Origin: VXYL01 sp965208525
GTDB taxonomy: Bacteria > Pseudomonadota > Gammaproteobacteria > Pseudomonadales > Azotimanducaceae
DNA: 64,000 nt
Direction of reading: 5' to 3'
Assembly: GCA_965208525.1 (NCBI GenBank)
Contig: OZ242340.1
Coordinates: forward strand, 434,001 to 498,000
Shown: piece after piece, positions 8,850-16,635 of the stretch
Layout of the letters: each line of letters starts with the position of its first letter
Position numbering within the stretch: the stretch's first letter is position 1
Made by a program: the position numbers and the translations under genes
Notes under the pieces: generated by a model
Seen by the model: the letters and a program-made list of their open reading frames with translations, nothing else
Database searches by the model: none
What the model was told of the DNA's origin: nothing

Positions 8850-8871
8850 GCCGCCCTGTCCGGCGGCTGCC
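8850..8871. repeat. Small palindrome between rpoA and rpsD
   Basis: CAGCCGCC-CTGTCC-GGCGGCTG forms an 8-bp stem in the 112-bp rpsD-rpoA gap. It has no T-tract on the minus strand, so it is more likely a repeat or RNA-stability hairpin than a terminator. Confidence 0.5.
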
Positions 8872-8878
8872 GCTACGG

Positions 8879-9499
8879 CTATTTCGAGTAGAACTCGACG
8901 ATGAGGTTCTCGTTGATCTCCGGCGGCAGTTCGCTGCGATCCGGATGGCGCTGATAGGTGCCCGTCATGGCATCGGCGTCCACCTGCACCCACTCCACCG
9001 CCGGACGCTGTCCGGCCAGCTCCAGCGCCTGCTTGATGCGCATCTGTCCGCGCTTGGCCTCCCGTACCGCCACCACGTCCTCGGGGCTGACGAGATACGA
9101 CGCCACGTTGACCGCTGCGCCGTTCACCTCGATGGCCTTGTGCGACACAAGCTGCCGCGCCTCGGCGCGGGTGCAGCCGAAGCCCATGCGATACACCACG
9201 TTGTCGAGACGCCGCTCGAGCATCCGCAAAAGGTTGGCACCGGTGGCGCCCTTCTGCCGATCGGCCTTGCGGTAGTAGTTGCGGAACTGCCGTTCGAGCA
9301 CGCCGTAGAAGCGCCGCACCTTCTGCTTCTCGCGAAGCTGCACCGCGTAGTCCGAAAGCCGCTGCCGCCGGGCGCCGTGCTGCCCGGGAATGGCGTCGGC
9401 GCGGCACTTCGCGTCGATCGGCGTGACGCCGCTCTTGAGGAGCAGGTCCGTGCCCTCCCGCCGGGAGAGCTTGAGTTTCGGCCCGAGATATCGTCCCAC
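8879..9499 (-). CDS. rpsD: 30S ribosomal protein S4
   Basis: Primary 16S-binding assembly protein and, in enterobacteria, translational repressor of the alpha operon. 206 residues, as expected. MGRYLGPKLKLSRREGTDL at the N-terminus and the S4 domain RRLDNVVYRMGFGCTRAEAR are seen. It lacks the N-terminal zinc-binding cysteines. Starts 3 bp after the rpsK stop. Confidence 0.98.
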   Translation of the reverse strand: MGRYLGPKLKLSRREGTDLLLKSGVTPIDAKCRADAIPGQHGARRQRLSDYAVQLREKQKVRRFYGVLERQFRNYYRKADRQKGATGANLLRMLERRLDNVVYRMGFGCTRAEARQLVSHKAIEVNGAAVNVASYLVSPEDVVAVREAKRGQMRIKQALELAGQRPAVEWVQVDADAMTGTYQRHPDRSELPPEINENLIVEFYSK

Positions 9500-9502
9500 T
9501 GC

Positions 9503-9889
9503 CTATACCCTCCGTCGTTTCGGCGGCCGACACCCGTTGTGCGGGATCGGCGTCACGTCCGAAATGCTGTTGATCTTCAGGCCCGCCGCATTCATCGCCC
9601 GCACCGCCGACTCGCGCCCCGGCCCCGGACCCTTCACCAGCACGTCCACGCTCTTCATGCCGTGCAGGTCGATGACGTTGGTGGCGGCGCGTTCCGCCGC
9701 CACTTGCGCGGCGAAGGGCGTGCTCTTGCGCGAGCCGCGATAGCCGGAGCCGCCGGCCGTGGCCCAGCCGAGCGTGTTGCCTTGCCGGTCCGTGATGGTG
9801 ATGATCGTGTTGTTGAACGAGGCATGCACGTGCGCCACCCCGTCGGTGACTACCCGCCTGCCGCGCCTGCGCGCCGGTGCGTCCGCCAT
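9503..9889 (-). CDS. rpsK: 30S ribosomal protein S11
   Basis: Small-subunit platform protein. The start at ATG 9889 gives MADAPARRRGRRVVTDG and 128 residues, the usual size; an upstream in-frame start would add 24 unrelated residues. HVHASFNNTIITITDRQGN and GPGPGRESAVRA are conserved S11 segments, and it ends with the basic GCRPPKRRRV. Alpha operon, between rpsM and rpsD. Confidence 0.98.
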   Translation of the reverse strand: MADAPARRRGRRVVTDGVAHVHASFNNTIITITDRQGNTLGWATAGGSGYRGSRKSTPFAAQVAAERAATNVIDLHGMKSVDVLVKGPGPGRESAVRAMNAAGLKINSISDVTPIPHNGCRPPKRRRV

Positions 9890-9968
9890 CTCTTTGCTGT
9901 CCTTTGCTGTCCTTGCCTTGAGCCCTTGTGCCTGCCGGTTGCCCCGCACGGACGGGGACAACCGCGCA

Positions 9969-10325
9969 CTACTTGCGGATCGGTCGCTTCACGCCCTTGC
10001 GGGTGCGCGCATTGGTGCGTGTGCGCTGGCCGTGAACCGGGAGCCCCCGCCGATGCCTCATGCCGCGATAGCAGCCGAGGTCCATCAGCCGCTTGACGTT
10101 CATGGAAACCTCGCGCCGCAAGTCGCCTTCCACGGTGCTCCGCGCCACTTCCGCGCGGATGGCATCGAGGCGGTCCTCGCCCAAGTCCATGATCTTGACG
10201 TTCGCGTCCACACCTGCGGCACTGCAGATGCGCTGCGCCGAAGAACGACCGATGCCGAAAATGTACGTCAGCGCAACGCCGGCGTGCTTGTTGTCTGGAA
10301 CATTGATGCCTGCGATCCGTGCCAT
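9969..10325 (-). CDS. rpsM: 30S ribosomal protein S13
   Basis: Head protein contacting the P-site tRNA and 50S bridge. 118 residues from ATG 10325: MARIAGINVPDNKHAGVAL through RGLPVHGQRTRTNARTRKG and a lysine/arginine tail. Its start codon lies 2 nt after the stop of a short leader ORF (10328-10399) that begins with the same MARIAGI codons, so initiation here may depend on re-initiation from that leader. Confidence 0.98.
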   Translation of the reverse strand: MARIAGINVPDNKHAGVALTYIFGIGRSSAQRICSAAGVDANVKIMDLGEDRLDAIRAEVARSTVEGDLRREVSMNVKRLMDLGCYRGMRHRRGLPVHGQRTRTNARTRKGVKRPIRK

Positions 10326-10327
10326 GT

Positions 10328-10399
10328 TTAACCCCCACCAATTCCTGCAGAAGCTCTCGCGCCCGCCAGGGCGCGCTTGATTCCTGCGATCCGAGCCAT
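10328..10399 (-). CDS. 23-codon leader ORF repeating the start of rpsM
   Basis: An ATG at 10399, preceded by AGGAG one base upstream, opens a frame MARIAGIKRALAGARASAGIGGG ending in TAA 2 nt before the rpsM ATG. Its first 23 nucleotides match the first 23 of rpsM at 21 positions. The rest contains a CGCGCCC-type palindrome (about 10356-10374). It looks like a partial duplication of the rpsM start, possibly the footprint of a small insertion. Whether the peptide is made is unknown; the spacing fits translational coupling to rpsM. Confidence 0.55.
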   Translation of the reverse strand: MARIAGIKRALAGARASAGIGGG

Positions 10400-10411
10400 T
10401 CTCCTGATCCT

Positions 10412-10528
10412 TTAGCCTTGGCGTTGCTTGTGCCGTGGTTCCGCGCTGCAGATCACGCGCACGACGCCGCGCCGCCGCACGATCTTGCAGTTGCGGCACA
10501 TCTTTCTCACCGATGCCCTGACTTTCAT
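10412..10528 (-). CDS. rpmJ: 50S ribosomal protein L36
   Basis: Zinc-ribbon protein of the large subunit, 38 residues: MKVRASVRKMCRNCKIVRR then VVRVICSAEPRHKQRQG. The visible C-x2-C, then Cys and His, form the zinc site of the C+ form. It lies between secY and rpsM, the usual position at the spc/alpha junction. Confidence 0.95.
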   Translation of the reverse strand: MKVRASVRKMCRNCKIVRRRGVVRVICSAEPRHKQRQG

Positions 10529-10567
10529 TTGCGCTCCTCCTGCCTTGCGTCCGTGCGGTTCGCGTCT

Positions 10568-11920
10568 CTAGCGACCGCCTCGGCGCGGCGCCAGGCGGCC
10601 ACCGCCGCGGCTGTAGTTCTTGAGGTTCGACTTTTCCATCAACTTGGCGTACTGGCTCGACATCAGATGCGCCTGCACCTGGCGCATGAAGTCCATCGAC
10701 ACCACCACCACGATCAAGAGCGCCGTGCCGCCGAGCTGGAAGGTGACGTTGAAGAACACGATCATCAGCTCCGGCAGCAGGCACACGGCGGTGACGTAGA
10801 GCGAGCCGAACAGGGTCAGCCGCGTGATGACGTTGTCGAAGTGGTTGGCGGTGTTGCGTCCCGGCCGGATGCCCGGCACATACGCCCCCTGCCGCTTGAG
10901 GTTGTCCGCCATGTCCCGCGAGTCGAATTGCAGCGCCGTGTAGAAGAAGCTGAAAAAGACGATGCCGGCCGCGAACAGCAATATGTAGAGCGGTCGTCCC
11001 GGCGAAAGTTCCAGCGCCACGTCCTGCAGCCAGGTCATGCCCGGCGCCTGCCCGAACCACTGCGCGATGGACGCGGGAGCGAGCAGCAGGCTGGAGGCGA
11101 AGATCGCGGGAATCACACCGGCCATGTTGATCTTCAGCGGCAGATGGCTGCTCTGCCCCTGGAAAACCCGGCGCCCCTGCTGGCGCTTGGCGTAGTTGAC
11201 CGGAATGCGCCGCTCGCCGCGCTCGATGAACACCACGAAGGCGACGATGAGGATGCCCACCAGCGCCACCGCGAGCAGGGCAATGATGTTGATGTCGCCC
11301 TGGCGCGCAGCCTCGAACGACTGCCCCACCGCGCCGGGGAAGCCCGACACGATGCCGGAGAAGATGAGCAGCGAAATGCCGTTGCCGACGCCGCGCTCGG
11401 TGATCTGCTCGCCGAGCCACATCATGAACAGCGCGCCGGTCACCAGCGTAACGATGGCCACCACGTAGAACGAGATGCCGGGCGAGAACGCAAGCCCCTG
11501 CGCCGCTAGCGTGCCGGTGAGCGCGGTGCCCTGGATGAGCGCGATCAAGAGCGTGCCGTAGCGCGTGTACTGGGTGATCTTGCGCCGCCCCGCCTCGCCT
11601 TCCTTGCGCAGTTGGTTGAGCGACGGATACATCGCCGTCAACAGGTTCATGATGATGCTGGACGTGATGTAGGGCATCACGCCGAGCGCGAGGATGCTCA
11701 TGCGCTCGAGAGCACCGCCCGAGAACATGTTGAAGAGATCCAAAATGCCGCCCTGCTGCGCGTCGAAGAGGTTGCGCAGTTGCTCGGGATTGATGCCGGG
11801 CACGGGAATGTGCGTGCCGACCCGGTACACGAGGAGGGCAAACAGCACGAACAGGAGACGCCCACGGAGCTCCGAGAGCCCGGCCTGCGTGCCTGCCAGC
11901 GATGGTCCCGGAGCTCGCAT
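10568..11920 (-). CDS. secY: Protein translocase subunit SecY
   Basis: Central channel subunit of the SecYEG translocon in the inner membrane. 450 residues with ten hydrophobic segments. Family segments include GIFALGVMPYI-like (ILALGVMPYITSSII), ERGVGNGISLLIF, GERRIPVNYAKRQ and the C-terminal GGTALLIVVVVSMDFMRQVQ. Its ATG overlaps the rplO stop as TGATG. C-terminal residues after the last helix are basic, with GGGRLAPRRGGR. Confidence 0.97.
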   Translation of the reverse strand: MRAPGPSLAGTQAGLSELRGRLLFVLFALLVYRVGTHIPVPGINPEQLRNLFDAQQGGILDLFNMFSGGALERMSILALGVMPYITSSIIMNLLTAMYPSLNQLRKEGEAGRRKITQYTRYGTLLIALIQGTALTGTLAAQGLAFSPGISFYVVAIVTLVTGALFMMWLGEQITERGVGNGISLLIFSGIVSGFPGAVGQSFEAARQGDINIIALLAVALVGILIVAFVVFIERGERRIPVNYAKRQQGRRVFQGQSSHLPLKINMAGVIPAIFASSLLLAPASIAQWFGQAPGMTWLQDVALELSPGRPLYILLFAAGIVFFSFFYTALQFDSRDMADNLKRQGAYVPGIRPGRNTANHFDNVITRLTLFGSLYVTAVCLLPELMIVFFNVTFQLGGTALLIVVVVSMDFMRQVQAHLMSSQYAKLMEKSNLKNYSRGGGRLAPRRGGR

Positions 11921-12438
11921 CAGCCAACGCTCTCCTCAGCGGCAGGCTCCGCCGGCGGCGCGTTGCCCATGGCCTCTTCGGTGTCTGCGGCCGGCGGACG
12001 CTTGCCCGGCTGCAGGCTCCCTCCCGCCGCCTCGATGGCCGCCTTGGCGCCACGGCTGACACCGAGCCCATAGACGGTCACGGCGCGGGAGACTTCGCCG
12101 GAGAGGAAGATGCGCGCCCGGGTGCAGCGCTTGGCCACAAGGCCAGCGTCCTTGAGTGCCTTGAGGTCGATGGTCTCGCCCTCCACTCGCGCCAGTTCAC
12201 CGAGACGCACTTCGGCGGTGCGGGCGCCGATGCGGGAGTTGAAGCCGAACTTCGGCAGCCGCTGCTGCAAGGGCAACTGGCCGCCCTCGAAGCCGGGCCG
12301 CACGTTGCCGCCAGAGCGGGATTTCTGCCCCTTGTGGCCGCGCCCCGCCGTCTTGCCTTGGCCCGCGCTGATGCCCCGCCCGACGCGCTTTTTCGGCCGC
12401 TTGCTGCCGGCGGCGGGCTTCAGTTCGTTGAGTCTCAT
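11920..12438 (-). CDS. rplO: 50S ribosomal protein L15 with acidic tail
   Basis: Large-subunit assembly protein. N-terminal MRLNELKPAAGSKRPKKRVG and glycine-rich GRGHKGQKSRSGGNVRPGFE are the L15 signature. The family domain ends near residue 145; the remaining 27 residues (PPAADTEEAMGNAPPAEPAA and on) are an acidic Ala/Pro/Glu tail not found in E. coli L15 (144 residues). Overlaps rpmD by 4 nt (ATGA) and secY by 1 nt. Confidence 0.97.
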   Translation of the reverse strand: MRLNELKPAAGSKRPKKRVGRGISAGQGKTAGRGHKGQKSRSGGNVRPGFEGGQLPLQQRLPKFGFNSRIGARTAEVRLGELARVEGETIDLKALKDAGLVAKRCTRARIFLSGEVSRAVTVYGLGVSRGAKAAIEAAGGSLQPGKRPPAADTEEAMGNAPPAEPAAEESVG

Positions 12439-12740
12439 GGGTTCGCTTCCCCAATTTGCTCTTGACGGACCACGCTTTGGCCCTCGTCGCCGGCCTGATC
12501 GAGCTCGTCCGCATCAGCAGCAGAGTTAGCCGCCCCGGCTGAAGGCTCCACTTCGAGCAAATAGTCGATCTTGCGGATCATGCCTCGCACCGCAGGGGTG
12601 TCTTCAAGCACGCGGGACGAACCGATGCGGCGCAGCCCCAAGCCCTGAATGCAGGCACGGTGCTTGCGCAGCCGGCCGTGCGGCGACTTCACCAGGCGCA
12701 CCTTGACGGTGGCCGCGTTCGATGTGGCTGTTTCGGACAT
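12435..12740 (-). CDS. rpmD: 50S ribosomal protein L30 with acidic tail
   Basis: L30 core VKVRLVKSPHGRLRKHRACI through MIRKIDYLLEVE occupies about residues 12-65. E. coli L30 has 59 residues; this one has 101 because of a short Thr/Ala-rich N-terminus and a C-terminal tail of about 36 acidic and polar residues (AADADELDQAGDEGQ). The stop overlaps the rplO start (ATGA). Placed between rpsE and rplO as in the canonical spc operon. Confidence 0.95.
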   Translation of the reverse strand: MSETATSNAATVKVRLVKSPHGRLRKHRACIQGLGLRRIGSSRVLEDTPAVRGMIRKIDYLLEVEPSAGAANSAADADELDQAGDEGQSVVRQEQIGEANP

Positions 12741-12761
12741 GATCGGTTTCTCGTGCCCTCT

Positions 12762-13523
12762 TTACTGCGCATCCGGCGCGTTCGGAGCGTCCGGCGCGTC
12801 GGCGGCGCCCGCTTCATCGCCGGACAAGGGTTCCGCTTGAGCTTCATCGCCAGACGAAGGTTCCGCAACGGCTTCATCAACAGATGAGGCCTCGGCCACG
12901 GCATCGCTCTCGGCCGGTGCCAGCGCCGCCGCCAAGGCATCCGCCTCGTTGGCGGTTTCCGCCACTAGCTCCTCGCCGACGTCCTCGTCCGCCTCGTCCC
13001 GTCCACCGCCGTTCGGCAGCGCGGCCAGGAGTTCCGCCACCGTCTTGCCGCGCCGCGCCGCGATTGCGTCCGGCGACTGCATGGTGGTGAGCGCGTTGAA
13101 GGTTGCACGCACCACGTTGACGGCGGTGGTGGAACCGTAGCACTTCGCCAGCACGTTGCGGACGCCAGCCGCCTCGAGCACGGCTCTCATGCTGTCCCCG
13201 GCAATGACGCCGGTGCCTTCCGAAGCCGGCCGCATGAAGATGGTGGAAGCGCCGTGGCGTCGGGTAATGGGATACCACAGCGTATCGCCGTTGAGCTCCA
13301 CGTCCACCATGTTGCGCCGCGCCGCCTCCATGGCTTTTTCGATGGCGACCGGCACTTCCTTGGCGCGGCCGCGGCCGAAGCCGACCCGGCCGTTGGCGTC
13401 GCCAACCACTGTCAGTGCCGTAAAGCCGAACTGCCGCCCGCCCTTGACCACCTTGGAGACGCGATTGACCTCGACGAGTTTTTCGACGAGGCCCTCTTCC
13501 TTGATTTCCTCGGAGTAGGCCAT
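12762..13523 (-). CDS. rpsE: 30S ribosomal protein S5 with long repetitive acidic tail
   Basis: S5, involved in mRNA helicase activity and decoding fidelity. The core runs from the ATG at 13523 to about residue 168: VVKGGRQFGFTALTVVGD, RHGASTIFMRPASEGTGV, AVLEAAGVRNVLAK and DAIAARRGKTVAELL. E. coli S5 has 167 residues; here about 85 more follow, rich in Ala, Asp, Glu, Ser and Pro, with three approximate 10-residue repeats around SSVDEAVAEP, SSGDEAQAEP and LSGDEAGAAD and an ending APDAPNAPDAQ. The repeats correspond to a 30-bp period near 12808-12900. Starts overlapping the rplR stop (TGATG). Confidence 0.95.
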   Translation of the reverse strand: MAYSEEIKEEGLVEKLVEVNRVSKVVKGGRQFGFTALTVVGDANGRVGFGRGRAKEVPVAIEKAMEAARRNMVDVELNGDTLWYPITRRHGASTIFMRPASEGTGVIAGDSMRAVLEAAGVRNVLAKCYGSTTAVNVVRATFNALTTMQSPDAIAARRGKTVAELLAALPNGGGRDEADEDVGEELVAETANEADALAAALAPAESDAVAEASSVDEAVAEPSSGDEAQAEPLSGDEAGAADAPDAPNAPDAQ

Positions 13524-13909
13524 CAGAACCTCAGTCCCCCTTCTCGCGCGGCCTCTGCAAGAGCGCGCACGCGACCGTGATACTTGTAGCCGGCGCGGTC
13601 GAAGGCCACCGCCTCGACGCCCGCGGCGAGCGCCCGCTCGGCGATCAGGCGACCCACGTTGGCCGCCGCCTCGACGTTCCCGGTGGCTGCTTCGCGCAGC
13701 GACTTGTCGAGCGTGGATGCCGACGCCACCACGCGGTCGGAACGGTCTGGCGTGCGCTCGTCGCCGCCCTGACCGCCGCCGCCACGGATGATCTGGGCAT
13801 ACATGTGCCGCGGCGTGCGATGCACCGTCAGCCGCAGCGCGCCGAGTTCGCGGATCTTCATCCGCGTCCGGCGTGCCCTGCGCAATCGACTGTTCGTTCT
13901 CGCGCTCAT
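13523..13909 (-). CDS. rplR: 50S ribosomal protein L18
   Basis: 5S rRNA-binding protein, 128 residues from ATG 13909 (MSARTNSRLRRARRTRMKIR). LRLTVHRTPRHMYAQII and the C-terminal AFDRAGYKYHGRVRALAEAA are the L18 signatures. An insertion of roughly ten Gly/Asp/Glu-rich residues (GGGGQGGDERTPDRSD) sits where E. coli L18 has a shorter loop. Its TGA overlaps the rpsE ATG by one base. Confidence 0.96.
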   Translation of the reverse strand: MSARTNSRLRRARRTRMKIRELGALRLTVHRTPRHMYAQIIRGGGGQGGDERTPDRSDRVVASASTLDKSLREAATGNVEAAANVGRLIAERALAAGVEAVAFDRAGYKYHGRVRALAEAAREGGLRF

Positions 13910-13965
13910 CGATTCGTCCTGCTTTCTCCCATTGACTCGCGGCCCATTCCTCGGGCCACGGGCCC

Positions 13966-14499
13966 TTACTTCTTCTTGCCTTCCTTGCGGCGCACCCGCT
14001 CGCCGGCATAGCGCACGCCCTTGCCCTTGTACGGCTCCGGCGGGCGAAAGGCGCGGATTTCCGCCGCCACCTGACCCACAAGCTGCTTGTCCACGCCCGA
14101 AACCACCACTTCGGTTTGGCTCGGCGTCGTGATGGAAATTCCATCTGGCGATGAAAAGTCGATGGGATGCGAGAAGCCGAGCTGCAGGTTGAGCCGCTTG
14201 CCCTGGGCCTGCGCGCGATAGCCAACCCCCTGCAGTTCGAGCCGCTTCTCGAAGCCCTCGGTGACGCCGGTGACCATGTTGCTGACGAGCGAGCGTACCG
14301 TGCCAGCCAAGGCGCGCGACTGCCGATCGCCGCCGGCCGCGGCAAAGCTGATCTCTTCGCCCTGCCGCGCGACGTTGACGCGCCCCGGCAGCGGCATGGA
14401 CAGAGTTCCCTTGGAACCCTTGACGGTGATGCTGTCGGTGCCGAGTTGCACATCGACGCCGTTCGGCACGGACACGGGACTGTTGGCAACGCGAGACAT
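13966..14499 (-). CDS. rplF: 50S ribosomal protein L6
   Basis: Two-domain protein near the factor-binding site. From ATG 14499 it has 177 residues, the normal size: MSRVANSPVSVPNGVDVQL, NMVTGVTEGFEKRLELQGVG and the C-terminal PPEPYKGKGVRYAGERVRRK. Starts 2 nt downstream of the rpsH stop. Upstream in-frame codons belong to rpsH in another frame. Confidence 0.97.
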   Translation of the reverse strand: MSRVANSPVSVPNGVDVQLGTDSITVKGSKGTLSMPLPGRVNVARQGEEISFAAAGGDRQSRALAGTVRSLVSNMVTGVTEGFEKRLELQGVGYRAQAQGKRLNLQLGFSHPIDFSSPDGISITTPSQTEVVVSGVDKQLVGQVAAEIRAFRPPEPYKGKGVRYAGERVRRKEGKKK

Positions 14500-14501
14500 G
14501 G

Positions 14502-14894
14502 CTAGAACACCGTGCAGAGGACTTCGCCGCCAACGCCGGCACGGCGCGCGGCCGCATCCGTCATCACGCCGAGATTGGTGCTCACGACGGCGATGCCGAA
14601 TCCGCCCCGAACGCTCGGCAGTTCGTCGCACTTGCTGTAGATGCGCAAACCCGGCCGGCTGACGCGGTTGAGCTCGACGATCACCGGCTCGCCCTCGTGA
14701 TACTTGAGCTCGATGATGAGCTTCGCCCCGACGCCCTTCTCAGACTGGAACGAGGCAATGTAGCCCTGATCGTGCAGCACTTCGGATATCGCCACCTTCT
14801 GGCGCGACGTCGGCATCGAAACCCGCCCATGACGGGCCGACTGCGCGTTGCGGATGCGCGTCAGCATGTCGGCGATGGGGTCTTGCAGGCTCAT
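14502..14894 (-). CDS. rpsH: 30S ribosomal protein S8
   Basis: Primary 16S-binding protein and, in E. coli, translational repressor of the spc operon. 130 residues: MSLQDPIADMLTRIRNAQSA, then RVSRPGLRIYSKCDELPSV and GFGIAVVSTNLGVMTDAAAR. Between rpsN and rplF. Confidence 0.98.
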   Translation of the reverse strand: MSLQDPIADMLTRIRNAQSARHGRVSMPTSRQKVAISEVLHDQGYIASFQSEKGVGAKLIIELKYHEGEPVIVELNRVSRPGLRIYSKCDELPSVRGGFGIAVVSTNLGVMTDAAARRAGVGGEVLCTVF

Positions 14895-14942
14895 CTTGTC
14901 TCGTTTCTCAATCAGCTTTAAACCAAGCCGCAGGGCGCGCGG

Positions 14943-15248
14943 CTACCAACTCGCCTTGACGAGGCCCGGCACGTCGCCGCGCATGGCGGCCTCGCGCAGC
15001 TTCGTGCGGCCGAGGCCAAACTTGCGATACACGCCCCGCGGCCGGCCGGTGACGCCGCAGCGACGCTGCAGCCGCACCGGGCTCGCGTTGCGCGGCAGCT
15101 TCTGCAAGGCGAGCTGGGCGTCCCAGCGCTCGTCGTCTGTGGCATTGCGGTCGCCGATGATCTTCTTGAGCGCCGCCCGCTTGGCCTCGTATTTCGCGAC
15201 GGTCTTCTCGCGCTTTTTTTCGCGCTCAAGAATGCAGGTCTTTGCCAT
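14943..15248 (-). CDS. rpsN: 30S ribosomal protein S14 (long, zinc-free form)
   Basis: 101-residue S14 of the C-minus type typical of Proteobacteria. MAKTCILEREKKREKTVAKY opens the protein and RCGVTGRPRGVYRKFGLGRT is the family signature; the zinc-binding cysteine pairs of the short form are absent. Separated from rplE by a 112-bp gap that holds a dispersed palindrome. Confidence 0.97.
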   Translation of the reverse strand: MAKTCILEREKKREKTVAKYEAKRAALKKIIGDRNATDDERWDAQLALQKLPRNASPVRLQRRCGVTGRPRGVYRKFGLGRTKLREAAMRGDVPGLVKASW

Positions 15249-15277
15249 TGCCTTAGGTTCCTAGATTGACTCGGCAC

Positions 15278-15304
15278 GGGCGACCACAAGGGTCGCCCCT
15301 ACGG
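15278..15304. repeat. Dispersed palindrome inside the spc operon, GGGCGAC family
   Basis: GGGCGACC-ACAA-GGGTCGCCC followed by CTACGG, in the rplE-rpsN gap. A close copy (GGGTGACCACAACGGTCGCC then CCTACGG) occurs at 48180 in the 16S-23S spacer. The same outer arms are seen at 7076. Confidence 0.7.
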
Positions 15305-15360
15305 AGGCTTTGGTTTGGCGGTGCGCAGCGATCGTTGCCGTCGGTGTCACAAATCCATCC

Positions 15361-15936
15361 TTAGGTGCGGAACGGGAAGCGGAAGCCGCGCAAGAGCGCG
15401 AGCCCCTCTTGGTCTGTTTGCGCCGTCGTGGTGACGGTGATGTCGAGGCCGCGGATGCGATCGATGCTGTCGTAGTCGATCTCTGGAAAGACAATCTGCT
15501 CCGCAATGCCCATCGAGAAGTTGCCGCGTCCGTCGAAGGCGCGGGGGTTGAGGCCGCGGAAGTCGCGCATCCTCGGGATGGCGATGCCGATCAGGCGCTC
15601 GACGAACTGGTACATGCGCGCCCGGCGCAGGGTGACCTTGCAGCCGATGGGCCAGCCCTCGCGAATCTTGAAGCCGGCCTCCGAACGTCGAGCGCGAGTG
15701 ACGATCGGTCGCTGGCCGGCGATTAGGGCGAGGTCCCGGGCGGCGCTGTCCATCACCTTGCGGTCACCCACGGCGTCGCCCACGCCCATGTTCAGCGTCA
15801 CCTTGTCGAGCCTCGGCGCCTGCATGGGGCTGTCGTAGCCGAACTCGCGCATGAGTTCCGGGCGGATTTCTGCCTCGTATTGCTGCAGCAGCCGGTTGCG
15901 TTCGGCTGCCGCGCCTTCGTTCGCCACGTCGTTCAC
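15361..15936 (-). CDS. rplE: 50S ribosomal protein L5
   Basis: 5S rRNA-binding protein that contacts S13 and the P-site tRNA. 191 residues with an N-terminal extension of about ten residues (MNDVANEGAAAERNRLLQQY). PRLDKVTLNMGVGDAVGDRK, IAGQRPIVTRARRS and GLDITVTTTAQTDQEGLALL are L5 signatures. The ATG overlaps the rplX stop (ATGA). Confidence 0.97.
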   Translation of the reverse strand: MNDVANEGAAAERNRLLQQYEAEIRPELMREFGYDSPMQAPRLDKVTLNMGVGDAVGDRKVMDSAARDLALIAGQRPIVTRARRSEAGFKIREGWPIGCKVTLRRARMYQFVERLIGIAIPRMRDFRGLNPRAFDGRGNFSMGIAEQIVFPEIDYDSIDRIRGLDITVTTTAQTDQEGLALLRGFRFPFRT

Positions 15937-16247
15937 TCGTCCACCCGCTCGCCGTTCGACTTGAAGTAGCGCACCCGCTCGCCATCCTCCATCCGAATGC
16001 CCACCCGATCGGCGCGTTCCGTGTCCGGGTTGAAGATGGCGACGTTGGAGGGATCGATGGGTGCCTCCTTGGTCTGGATGCCGCCTTCCTCGTTCTGCTG
16101 CGGATTGGCGCGCACGTGCTTGTACACCATGTTGACGCCCGCGACGATGAGCTTGCCGTTCGGCAGCACGCGGGTAACCTCGCCGCGCGCGCCCCGGTCG
16201 CGTCCGGCGATCACCACCACTTCGTCCTCTCGGCGGATTTTGCGCAT
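15933..16247 (-). CDS. rplX: 50S ribosomal protein L24
   Basis: Assembly initiator protein, 104 residues with the KOW motif near the N-terminus (EDEVVVIAGRDRGARGEV) and the family segment GVNMVYKHVRANPQQNEEGG. 19 bp after rplN, overlapping rplE by 4 nt. Confidence 0.97.
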   Translation of the reverse strand: MRKIRREDEVVVIAGRDRGARGEVTRVLPNGKLIVAGVNMVYKHVRANPQQNEEGGIQTKEAPIDPSNVAIFNPDTERADRVGIRMEDGERVRYFKSNGERVDE

Positions 16248-16266
16248 CTTCCCTGCCCTACGCTGC

Positions 16267-16635
16267 CTACAAGACTTCCGGCGCCAGCGAAACGATGCGC
16301 ATGAAGTTCTCCGTGCGCAGTTCCCGCGTCACCGGACCGAAGATGCGGGTGCCCACCGGCTGCAGCTGCTGCGTCAGGAGCACCGCCGCGTTCTGGTCGA
16401 AGCGGATCAGCGAGCCGTCCGTGCGCCGCACGCCCTTGCGCGTGCGCACCACCACCGCGTTCATCACCTGGCCCTTGCGTACCCGCCCGCGCGGCGCCGC
16501 TTCCTTCACGGACACCTTGATGACGTCGCCAATGCCGGCATAGCGCCGGTGCGAGCCGCCGAGCACCTTGATGCACTGCACCCTGCGGGCACCGCTGTTG
16601 TCGGCGATGTCGAGCATCGTTTCGGTCTGGATCAT
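16267..16635 (-). CDS. rplN: 50S ribosomal protein L14
   Basis: Large-subunit bridge protein of 122 residues, the standard length, beginning MIQTETMLDIADNSGARRVQ and including VVRTRKGVRRTDGSLIRFDQ and the C-terminal GPVTRELRTENFMRIVSLAP. Its ATG overlaps the rpsQ stop (ATGA). Confidence 0.98.
   Translation of the reverse strand: MIQTETMLDIADNSGARRVQCIKVLGGSHRRYAGIGDVIKVSVKEAAPRGRVRKGQVMNAVVVRTRKGVRRTDGSLIRFDQNAAVLLTQQLQPVGTRIFGPVTRELRTENFMRIVSLAPEVL

Noticed and set aside
9969..12071. 700-codon minus-strand frame ending in S13
   Set aside because: Only the last 118 codons are S13; the upstream part lies in the wrong frame across secY and rpmJ.
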